Part shown: piece by piece, positions 10,605 to 20,031 of the stretch
Layout of the letters: each line of letters starts with the position of its first letter
Position numbering within the stretch: position 1 is the first letter of the stretch
Source of the DNA: Chondrus crispus
Lineage: Eukaryota; Rhodophyta; Florideophyceae; Gigartinales; Gigartinaceae
NCBI RefSeq assembly: GCF_000350225.1
Contig: NW_005179025.1
Location: 7,764-71,763 of the forward strand
Direction: 5' to 3'
Length of the DNA: 64,000 nucleotides
Translations under genes and position numbers: made by a program
Notes under the pieces: generated by a model
What the model was told of the DNA's origin: nothing
What the model saw: only the letters and a program-made list of their open reading frames with translations
The model's database searches: none

Positions 10605-11385
10605 AGTTAACTCGCTAGGAAGACTACAAAGCGAGTGAGGGATTTATCCCTTTCAAAGTTAAGAGTTCTTCCACCCTGGAACTTGCTACACTCGAGGAGA
10701 GACCGCTGTGTATCATTTATTTGGCGGGTTATTCGGCGTTAGAGACATGGCAAGTGCCCCAGATACTCTCTTGAGAAGATGCTGCCCATCTTAGAAGAGA
10801 AAGAACTAGGATTATAGTGGCTATTGACCTGAAGATGCAATGTGCGTTCAAATGCGAAAAAGCGCGAGGATGGATACCCGGCTTATGTACAAGTGTTTTA
10901 CCTAATGACCTTGAAAAATCGTGTAAACAAAAGATGTAGGAAAGAGAGCACAGTCGGTGATGGCCTTCTAATCTACCATGAATCGACAAAACCGGCGAGC
11001 CATTCATGCCCCCTCGATTGTAGAATCTTGAGGCAGTGTTCCGCCTGGGAGATGGCTACATGCCTTGGCAAACTACATATACATATCAGTAGGTGTTTGC
11101 GCGCAAATCAGAGCGATAAGCTTTCACGATGCGGCCGCAAGACTTGTCTTGGTGCATATTGTCGAAACATGGGATGCCGAGGGTCACTACTAGAGGGGAC
11201 ATGACACCATTCCCATGCTTTCTTTCACAGGCCGACGTTGCCAGGCAGGGGAATTAGAATTCGGTACCCATGTTGTTACGACGCACTTGAGGACGCAATG
11301 AAAAGCCAATGATTTGCACTTGCCTCACACAAAAAATGTGTGGCAATGACTCACACAACTGTGACGCCATCATGTAAAAAAAATG
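10605..11385. other. Intergenic region, no gene seen
   Basis: AT-richer than the flanking genes. Short open frames here lack any recognisable domain. It sits between two convergent genes. Confidence 0.55.
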
Positions 11386-12531
11386 TCATCTATCGTTCGT
11401 AAGCCGGAATCCCGGCTTCAGCTTTCTCCCCCACACCAGAGAATGATACTCAATCTTGTCAACAAAATTCGACTCCGAGTGCACCAAGGCGTGGCCAAAC
11501 GCCTCCTCACTCTTCTCCAGCATCAGCTGATGCACATTCCTCGCATACAACGCCGGGTCCTCCTTCTCCTCCGCGCTCGGGTGATAGACTGGCAACCGGT
11601 AATACTCGACGCGATTCGCAAACTGCGACAAAATGGCTAACAAATAAGCCGGTGTCCTGACCGTCTCGTAGGTGGGCGAGAACCATCCATAGCGGTACCT
11701 GATAAGCACCGGGGCGACCGGCCCTCCCCCCACGAAGGCGCCCGTTCGAAACTTGAGCAAGTGTTGACCATTCGTGGTGGTCCCCTCCGGAAAGACACAG
11801 ACGGGTGGGACGGGCACTTGGGACTCGCGCACGAGGTTCTGGCGCTCGACCATCTTACTAGTGACGCTGAGGCCCGAGCCGTTGAGGCGGTCGATGTAAA
11901 AGGCGTGCTGCGCGGCGCCGACGCGGCCGATGCCCGGGATCATGTAGACCTTACGCTTCGCGACGAAGGCCGGAGCGTAGAGGTAGGCCAGCAGGCACGG
12001 GTCGGCTAGGCTGGAGTGGTTGGACACAATGGTGGCCTTCTGGGCGGCGGCGTGGTCGTAGGCGGGGGCATCGCGGCCTCGCACGGTCCAGAAACCCAGG
12101 CCGAGGAGCAGGGCGCGGGCGAGCAGCTTGGTGGCGAAGACGCAGACGGCGCGGCGCCAGGCGGGCAGCGGCGTGGCGGAGAAGGTGGCGACGGAGCGGG
12201 CGGTGACCGGCGGGCCGAAGACGAGGACCAGGAGGTAGGAGAGCAGCGTGGCCACGACGGCGACCAGGAGGCGCAGCGGGATGAGGAGGACGGCGCAGAG
12301 CGGCTGCAGCAGCGACACCCACGTAGGGACTTTGAGCACCGCGCGGCGGAACGGATCGAAGGCCGCGTGCTCCAGCGGGCGCGGCAGACGGCCGTGCGAC
12401 TGGATGAAGGCTTTGTCGGGGTCCAGAGGTGCAGAGAGGGAGGGGGACGAGTCGCGGGTCGCCATTTGGGCTCCGGTCTGGGTGAGGGGACGGGTGAAGG
12501 AGCGCAATGGACGATGTTGAGTGGTGCTCAA
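11386..12531 (-). CDS. Lysophospholipid acyltransferase (LPLAT/LPCAT-like)
   Basis: 381 aa, single exon. Acyl-CoA:lysophospholipid acyltransferase of the PlsC-type superfamily, acting in glycerolipid synthesis or remodelling in the ER membrane. It has two hydrophobic helices (about 68-110), the catalytic HX4D motif in SNHSSLADP (about 168-176), a GIGRVG block, and the FPEGTTTNGQHLLKF motif (about 249-263) that binds the glycerol phosphate. Both catalytic motifs are intact. An in-frame ATG at 12465 (MATRDSSP) is an alternative start. Its upstream region (12532-12732) runs straight into a transposon end. Confidence 0.88.
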   Translation of the reverse strand: MSTTQHRPLRSFTRPLTQTGAQMATRDSSPSLSAPLDPDKAFIQSHGRLPRPLEHAAFDPFRRAVLKVPTWVSLLQPLCAVLLIPLRLLVAVVATLLSYLLVLVFGPPVTARSVATFSATPLPAWRRAVCVFATKLLARALLLGLGFWTVRGRDAPAYDHAAAQKATIVSNHSSLADPCLLAYLYAPAFVAKRKVYMIPGIGRVGAAQHAFYIDRLNGSGLSVTSKMVERQNLVRESQVPVPPVCVFPEGTTTNGQHLLKFRTGAFVGGGPVAPVLIRYRYGWFSPTYETVRTPAYLLAILSQFANRVEYYRLPVYHPSAEEKEDPALYARNVHQLMLEKSEEAFGHALVHSESNFVDKIEYHSLVWGRKLKPGFRLTNDR

Positions 12532-12746
12532 CAGTGTCCCGATAGTGCTCAGTCAGTTGAGGTTGCTGGTAAGCTGGGCAGTGCTGGAGGACGACGCCAC
12601 GGAAACAATCAGTACTGTACGTAGAGAGCAGAGCAAGCGCCATGGGTAAGAATCAAACTCATGAATAGCGCGAATCAGGAATGGGTGGAAAAAAGGGGAC
12701 GCATGGGCGGATGTGGTTGGATGTGTTTTATATCCCTAATGCCGGT

Positions 12747-12822
12747 ACTGATCACTATACTGATCAGTAGGCAATTTTGGCTTTTCTCCCGATTTGCTCT
12801 ACTGATCACTATACTGATCAGT
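12747..12822. repeat. Left subterminal palindromes of element 1
   Basis: Two identical 22-bp copies (12747-12768, 12801-12822) with arms ACTGATCA..TGATCAGT. Related copies lie at the other end of the element, so they are probable transposase binding sites (inference). Confidence 0.75.
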
Positions 12823-12999
12823 AGGCCCTCAAAAAGGGTTGCAATTGTGCCCCTCTGGCTTCTGTTAAAGTGTTCCGCTCACTGTCAGTCTTCCCAATCT
12901 TTAAACTGCATCCTTTTTGGATTCACCCGGATTTTCAAGTCTGGAAGTCGGTTGAGGTCGGGCTGAGATACGGCCAGTTCCACCAAGACCTCTACCCCC

Positions 13000-15900
13000 A
13001 TGGCTACAATCACCAGCCCTGAAGATAACAATCATGTCACATCCCCTCCAAGCCCTCCTGAAGGCACCAGCCAAACCCCTTCTGGCGAGCGGACTAGAGC
13101 TACTACCATACCCCTTCGCGAGCGTAGTTCGATTCAACCGACTGAAACCCATGCTGTAGCAGATTTGCCGACTGTTCAATCTAGCGTGATAACGACTACA
13201 GATGGTCAACCTACTGACTCTGGGACTAGGGGAAGGGGTAGCGGGCGGGGTATAACAAGGAGTGGTCATAGGAGGGGCAGAGGATCACGAGGAAGGGCTC
13301 GGTGGCGAGGAAGGGCTAGTACGAGTGGTGGAGTTGTCGGAGCGGGAGGTGGAACAGGGTCGAGAGGTAGAGGCACCTCAAGGGCTAGGGGTCGGAGCAG
13401 AGGGAGGGGCCGTGGAAGACGTTTTGATCGAGGTGTTGACCCAAGTGAAGGATGGGTGATAAGTGCAACTAACTGCACCACGGTTATGATGGAGAAGGAA
13501 TTTGCCCACGCAGTCATTCAGCAAAAAGCACGTATGCTGTGCAGTTGCGTCGTGGAAAGAATGCGTGTGGAATGCAGTGTTCGGAACATCGCGCCTACTC
13601 GTTCGGGATTTACGGTGCTTCTGATGAACGGTCTGCTAAACCAACTGATGGGCTGGCTTAACGAGCTCATCGTGCTAAAGAATTTGGACGCAGATATCGT
13701 AACCCTGCCAGACATATACAAGTATGTGGCAGTCCTCTTGTTGTCTCACACAACTGGGCTGAGCTTCGATAAGACTATCTCTGTGTTGCGGCAAGCTGGA
13801 AGTACGCCGGCGTCTCTGGAACGGATTAGATTTATCACTGATCATGTCTTGGCTTACTCTGCGACTGGAAGGGGTGCAGAAGGATCAACACAATGGAGTG
13901 CCCAACGGGACCAAACTAGACATTTGTCTGAGTTCGAGGCCATTGCGTTCAGGGAAACAAGGAAGGTGTTCTTCTCCCCTCTTCATTTATTAGCTACGCT
14001 GGACGATGACCTTTATGGAACAAGGGCCAGCGATAATCAAGTCAAGATGCTCAGTGCACGGAAAGCGGACAGAGAGGGCCATTCGGCTGATGCCGTTGCT
14101 GACGCCCTATTTCGTATTGTGCTTGCGATAAGATTTCGGCGTCGGGGGGAAGCACAGACGGACTCAGTGCGAAAGTTGTTTACAACTTTGATGGACGGAC
14201 GCGGGGAGGAGGCTTTAACCGGATGCATTGTAACGGCCGATAGAGGGTATTGCAAGGAGGCCTTCATTCAGATAATGATGGAGCATGGAATAGGATCTGT
14301 TTTTGTTATGCCTGACCATTTGCTGCGTGTTCACCCCTTTGTTGGAAAGTCATACTTGGACCCTTGCAGGGATGATTTGCAGGAAGAAATTACTGAAGAC
14401 CCGGTGCAAGGTACTGAGGGGGGCGGAGGAGTTTCAAACGGCGACGGGGCAGCTTCTGTTGGGGATATTGATGGAGCTGTTGTTGTTGATGACGAAGACT
14501 TTGGGGAGGCATCTAATGGCGGTGGAGGCGGTGCGTCCGTACGGTACGACAGGAGGACGGCGTTCTTTATTGATGACGACCCTGGCCTAGGACCGGAGGC
14601 CTTCTTCGCTACCAAGACTGCCGGTTCAAGTGGTTCACGCGTTGGACAGAGGAGAACGACGGCTGTAGCGGTGAGGGAACGTGGGACTGACAAGTTCTCC
14701 AAAGTGTTGCGGTTTATGTACACAGTTCCAACGGGTGTACAGCAGAGTCTCAATACCTGGATAGCTGTGCCAAAGACAGGCACTACAATGCCAACCACTT
14801 TGTTCGCGAAAAGTGAAAACGAACAAGAAGCCACTCTTTCCTTGAAAGCATTTGCTGAGGATACTATACGGGAGAATTGTCAAGTTCTCACCATTGGACA
14901 GCGCTGCGCCGACTGGTTCGTTCTCCGTTAATTCCGTATTACTGGTACCAACGCTGGAATTGTTCTGATGTCAAGTGGAGCAGTTCGGTCAAGCTTGGGT
15001 TTGCTATCGGAGCAAGAGGGCGAAGGAAAGACGGAACAACAATGGTTCGATCTATTCTACAAGGGGTGGTTCAGTTCGAAAGTTTCGACTGAGCCTATGA
15101 TGAGGGGGACGGCTAATGAGAATGCCGTGCTAAGTGCACTGAGGGCGATGCAATTTGTGAAGGGCTTGTTTGAGGTTGGGATGTTGGCGTTGAAAGACGC
15201 ACGGTATCTAGCTTGCTCGCCGGACGCACTTGCCCTTATTAACATGCAGTCTTTTGAAGAGTGGGAGGGCGATGGGGAAGGGATAACAAACGATGCGGGT
15301 GAGGTGGTTGTGTGTGCTTCTGTGGAAATCAAGACGAGGGTATCACCTATAAGTCTGGGAGAAGCTGTGCGATTATCTTCCCCGGATATTGTCCGATGTG
15401 AGGTTGGTGATGAAACATTTCGCAAGTACGTGCCTCGCGAACACATGGCACAAGTACTGCACCAACTTGTTGTACTGCGATTGAGATTTGCCATTTACGT
15501 TTGCGCCGCCGAGACTGGAATCCGATACACAGTTATTATCAGATTTACTGCTGCTGTTCTACAGGTTGCTGAAGCCGTGTTGGTCTCAACTGCAGGTCCC
15601 ATTGTCTCTTGGGCTTACGAAACAAACGTTGCGACACCGGCGTTCGTCAATGTAGAGTACAGACAAACTGTATCCAGCAGACTGAAGTTTTGGCAGATAA
15701 TTGATGGGAATGTGAGAGACAAGGGCGCTTTTGTCCCATTGAAGCTTTTCAAGCATGCTTCGCAAAGTTTCTACTCCAAAACGAAGGCGGGCGTTGATGG
15801 CGCAACACAGCAAAGGGCGATTCTGCGAAGTTCAACCTCCCATTTCGAGTGGGAGCAAAAGATTGTCTCGCAGACAATCAAGACTCTGGCTATAAACGCG

Positions 15901-16566
15901 TTCTTCGGGTGGCGTATGTTTGAAAGACAAGACTTGCTTGTATCTGAACAAGCTTTTCAGAGTCTAGAGAGCTACCGAAACATGCTCAGCAAGGTTCAAG
16001 CTACTGCGGATTTTATGCTTGAAGTCTCGCAAGAGCTCCTTTCCCATGCCGCAAACATTCAAGTGGAGGAGCTAATTGCTGGATCTGAAGAGATCGTTGC
16101 GCCAGATGAAGTTAAACGGTTAATTGCAGTAGCACACGCCCAAAAGAGGAAACGTTTATTGTTTTTTAATGGTGTTGATGGCACTGCACTTCGACTATCT
16201 GTGCGAGGGCACAGTCCTAAACAAGTTCGAGTGTTGTATTGTGCGTTGTGTGGGCAGAATGGGGGACCGTGGAGGGGTCACCGAACAACTTACACTTGCA
16301 ATCTTTGTGCCGCGCCTTTGTGTACCAGGACGTATGCAGGACTGCGGAAGAGTTGTTGGAGTATCTGGCACACTGCAAAGGAGTTAAAACTTCGTCAAAC
16401 CCCGAAGTTAACCATTGCAGTGGATGAACGGAGTGAGAATGGCGACTCTGTGAACCAAACAGCGACTGCAGAGCCAAGTACCCCATCTGAGGGATATACG
16501 AGACTCAGATCAGATTGGGGAGGTAGCAGTAATGAGCGTCCGACCCGTCGACGTCGTTTCAGTTAA
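13000..16566 (+). pseudogene. DDE transposase fused to YqaJ nuclease, one premature stop
   Basis: A reading frame of 1188 codons broken only by TAA at 14929-14931, where element 2 has Gln (CAG) in the same block. Layout by codon: RGG/GR-rich basic N terminus (about 65-150), then an EGW block; DDE core with TLDDDLYGTRASDNQ near 332, a conserved REGH..DAVADALF segment, ITADRGY-type second Asp near 412, and MPDHLLRVHPFVG; an acidic linker; YDRRTAFFIDDDPGLG near 525; YqaJ domain from QRCADWFVLR near 634, with GTANENAV, ACSPDALALI and the catalytic VEIKTRV near 776; finally a Cys/His finger near 1080-1125 (CALC ... CNLC ... C ... WH). YqaJ is a lambda-exonuclease-like PD-(D/E)XK fold. All its key residues are visible here. 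Read-through or a recent mutation could explain the stop. Confidence 0.85.
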
Positions 16567-16638
16567 AGAGTAATACTTCTTCACGGTAGTTTGGGAACTT
16601 AACAAGTCGTGTCGTAGGAGTAAAAACAAGAGGCCAAA

Positions 16639-16862
16639 TGATCACTATAGCGATCGATAGGCCTTTTTCACGCCCCCGGAAAAGGGTCTGACGACCCAAC
16701 TTTGCCTGAATGTCATTGAGTCAATTTTGCGGCCTTGCAAGTGAAACTTTGCAGAGTGGTCACACACAACGTCAGGAACACGGTTGTTTTCTCAGATCTT
16801 AGAAAGCATTTCATACGCCGAAGTACTGTCCTTTCAAAAGCTGTGATCACTATAGTGATCAC
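16639..16862. repeat. Right subterminal palindromes of element 1
   Basis: A degenerate copy (about 16639-16658) and a perfect 20-bp palindrome (16843-16862, GTGATCACTATAGTGATCAC) close to the right terminus. Confidence 0.75.
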
Positions 16863-17112
16863 TAAAATCCGGCAGTAGGGATATGCTGCAGTTGTCAGTA
16901 CTGTACTGTACCCCTCAATAGTGCACCCTCGTGCCATCACCTATAGATACGCACTACTGACAGCGCGAACTAATAAAGGTCCATCCACAGGTCCTAGCCC
17001 ACCGGCCACAAAATGCTCCGATATGAGCATTTGACGTCGCTTCTTGCGCTCGCGTGTTGATGATAGGTCGGTGGTCGCGGTGGTCGCGGTGGTTGCCATC
17101 GGTGGTCGGGGT

Positions 17113-17230
17113 TGATACGCAGAGACGATAGTCCGTTTACTGCTAGTCGCGAGACCTGTCGATGTGCACATAAGGTGCACGGCGGCAGTGCTCTACACGT
17201 AGGCTTACGTGTTCGATGTGTACCGTATCA
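17113..17230 (-). repeat. 3' LTR of the copia element
   Basis: 118 bp, TGATAC..GTATCA ends. Immediately inside it, on the element's sense strand, is a polypurine tract (GGGGGAA, + strand 17231-17238). Confidence 0.95.
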
Positions 17231-18424
17231 TTCCCCCGGTCGTGGAGCGGTCATGGCCGGTGGATTTGTCGTTGGCCCCGGGATGATGTTGGCTGTGGAT
17301 GAGTCGTTGAAAAGGGGCGGATTTCAGTGGTTTGGTGAAAGGGTCAGCGAGCATGTTGGCGGAAGGGGCGTGTTCGAGCGATATGTGGCGTTGCTTGATG
17401 TGGTGGTGAAGGTAGTGGCGTCGGAGGTCGATATATTTTCGTCGCTTGGTTGGACCGGTTTGTTTGGCGACCTGTATGGCTGCCTGGTTGTCCATGTACA
17501 GGGGGTGGGGGTAGGGCAGAGCATGCCGATGTCTGCGAGGAGGCGACGTAGCCATTGGGTTTGTTGGACTGCGGCAGTGGCCGCGATATATTCTGCTTCG
17601 CAAGTTGACAAGGCCTGGATGTTTTGCTTGGTTGAGCTCCAGCTGATAGGCGCACCGTTGAATAGGTGTACGATAACGCTGATAGATTTTCGATCCTTCG
17701 CGTCCCCGGCGTGGTCCGCGTCGGAGTAGGTGACAAGGCTGCCGAGGTGGCCGGTGGCTTGGTTCGAGGAGATGGCGAAGCTGGCTAGGGAGCTTTTAGG
17801 GCGGCTTGGGAAGTGTATGCCGGTAGACTGCGTGGCGCGGAGATAACGGGCGACGCGCTTGAGGATTGTCCAATGCTGCTTTGTCGGTATCTTCATGCCG
17901 CAGGCCAGTTTGTTCGTACGAGGTGGATATCCGGCCTTGTGCGGTCAGCGATGTACAATAGATCACCGACTGCCTGCTGGAAGAGCTTGGCTTGCGAGGC
18001 GTACGGTTGGTCGCTGAGGGTGGGGGCATGGAGGGCAGTGCTATCGGGGTATGGGGACGGCTTCCCGTTGGCGTCCTGCATACGAAGCTTGGCGAGGAGC
18101 TGCTCGATGTAGTCTGGTTGTGAGATGTGCAGCGAAGCGTCCGGGTTACGAACAACTGTCCATCTGAAATAGCGGGTGGGTGTGCCGAGGCGCTTTGTCT
18201 TGTACTTCTTGGCAAGCTCAACGACGAAGGCGTCGATGAGGCATGTATTTGAGGCCGCCACTGCGAAGTCGTCCATGCTGAAGGGCGAGGAAGATGGATC
18301 CAGCCGAGGAGGTGCGGGAGAATAGGCAAAGCTCACTGTCGGACTGCTTGAAGCCCAGGGAGCGTAAGAATTTAAATGCTCCTTCTACGTAAAGGAATCC
18401 TGCGGTCTTTCCCCCATAGAGGTT

Positions 18425-19001
18425 TGTAGTACAATTGCGCGGAGGCGACGGCGCCGCCGCTGTCGCCCCGGCGTACAGTGATCTTGGGTGTAAGCCCCAG
18501 TACAACCGTAAGGAGTTGTATTTACAGCTGGTGGCCGGTGCGGAGAACAGTAATACTCCACCGGCTGCACGTGTCCAATCCGTACAGTTATAAGTAGTAA
18601 TTAGTAGTTAATGGCACAAATTTAATAATTATGTACAGTAGCCGGTATGCAGTAAGTAACAGCTACTGTAGCGGGACAGGTGTCCTGGCGTCCCACTTAG
18701 GGGTTAAGACCAGGGGCACCTGCCCCGTCCCAGTAAAGAGGAGGCAGACTCGCCTCCCTTCCCTTTACGGCTAAGTGCTAACACCGTTCCGGTTTTTCTT
18801 TAGCTCGGGCTTCTAACCCGTGACCGGCCGTCCGGGTATAACACCACCGACCGGCTGCGCGTCACCGGCCACGTGAGCCTTCCCTCTTTTCGAGTCCATC
18901 TGTACGGTTTCTCTCCGCACGTGGGTAACCCAGCGTCGCGCGCTCCCTCACCTCTAACCCCCCTCGTTCCGAGTGGTCCGGACGAAGGTGGTTATACCAC
19001 A
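18425..19001. mobile_element. Solo LTR inserted in the copia RT (577 bp)
   Basis: Begins TGTAGTACAATTG and ends TTATACCACA, flanked by the 5-bp duplication AGGTT (18420-18424, 19002-19006). Removing it and one AGGTT restores the RT frame (..GQLIGNL joined to YGGKTAGF..). It is a different family from the second solo LTR. Confidence 0.92.
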
Positions 19002-19358
19002 AGGTTACCGATGAGCTGTCCGAATTCGCCGCGGTGCTTGAGCGTACCGTTGAACCGTGCCGGTTGCTTGAGGTAGACGGGGCGGGAATGCTTGAAACGC
19101 TTATGCAGGTATGCCCCCTCGATATCGAGGTGCTCGAGGGGCAGCTTGTATGTGGCGGCAATTGCGAAGAGGAGGCGCACAGCGGTTTTGTCAGCCATAT
19201 AAGACGTGGTCTTGTCCGGGTCATAGTGGAAGTGTGGCCGCATTTTGTCGCTACGGATGGTGCAGCGAGCCTTACGCTTCGTGATCCCGCCAGCTCCGTT
19301 TCGCTTGTACCGGTAGGTCATCTTCAACGGGAGAGGGTGGGAGGTCTTGGGGATGCAG

Positions 19359-20031
19359 TGTGGCATCAGCGCGGATCAGAATTAGGTTTAGAATTAGATC
19401 GCGCGCGCGCAGACACGTGTACTGTCAGGACGCCGGCGCACACGTGTACTGTCAGTACTGTCAGGACGCCCGCACACACGTGTATCATCGGCGCGCGCGA
19501 GCACACGTGTATTGACAGCGCTACAGTAGCTGAGTACGGCAGCTCAGCACTGTAACGCGCTACAGTGCAGTACGGACTGTACTGTAGCCTTGTATGATAG
19601 ACGCGATAGACGCGTAACTGTATATTAAACCACGGGCACCGGCGGCGGCGGAGTGAAGGCAAGCATCGGCTTGGCCAGACCCTCACCGTCGGCTAACCCG
19701 GAACGCTTACTCTAACTCGGGGACGCTCTCTCTGTTCGCGTTTTAAAGTAGAAGGACACAGGTAGCGGACGCGTACGTGCGCGTGTGAGCTAGGATCCAC
19801 CTCCGCCCGTCGGTACTGGAACGTCACCCAGTACCGCGCCGGGGCGTCGAGGCGTCGATCCGCTCTACCGCATACACTAACGCGTTCGCGACCCGACCCG
19901 CTCTACCACCGCTACCGGCCCGTGTCCTTCCTCACGCGTTGCTTACTGGTGCTTTCTGTTCTTCTCGCGTTCTCCAGGGTCTCTTACGCGGACTGAGCAT
20001 ACACCCCTGTCGTTGGGGTGTTTATGCTACA
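19359..20031 (+). mobile_element. Solo LTR of the gypsy family, inserted in copia (673 bp)
   Basis: Begins TGTGGCATCAGCG and ends TTTATGCTACA, flanked by the 5-bp duplication TGCAG (19354-19358, 20032-20036). Its second half (about 19790-20031) is clearly similar to the 3' LTR at 60843-61505, sharing GGGGCGTCGAGGCGTCGATC and the same 3' end. Its removal restores the copia frame (..DASC joined to IPKTSHPLPL..). Confidence 0.92.

Larger units (their letters stand above)
12733..16881 (+). mobile_element. DDE-YqaJ DNA transposon, element 1 (4149 bp)
   Basis: Ends are short inverted repeats: left TCCCTAATGCCGG, right the complement of TCCCTACTGCCGG (11-12 of 13 match). It is flanked by TA on both sides (12731-12732 and 16882-16883), and the TA rule also holds for elements 2 and 3. 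Near each end lie copies of a palindrome built on TGATCAC: 12747-12768, 12801-12822, 16639-16658, and the perfect 20-bp copy at 16843-16862. A single gene fills the interior. The superfamily is uncertain. The C-terminal finger recalls piggyBac, but piggyBac uses TTAA. A YqaJ partner is, from memory, reported for the ISL2EU group of eukaryotic transposons. Confidence 0.85.

Noticed and set aside
12016..12624. 202-aa frame antisense to the acyltransferase
   Set aside because: Gly/Glu/Arg-rich antisense shadow of a gene with intact catalytic motifs.
14331..14834. 167-aa antisense frame within the element 1 transposase
   Set aside because: Mirror of the conserved transposase. No independent features.
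12733..16881. Calling element 1 a canonical piggyBac
   Set aside because: The finger is piggyBac-like, but flanks are TA and not TTAA. The DDE spacing and added YqaJ domain do not fit a simple piggyBac call.
16941..17180. 79-aa frame crossing the copia LTR border
   Set aside because: Spans an insertion boundary, so it cannot be an old gene. No motif.
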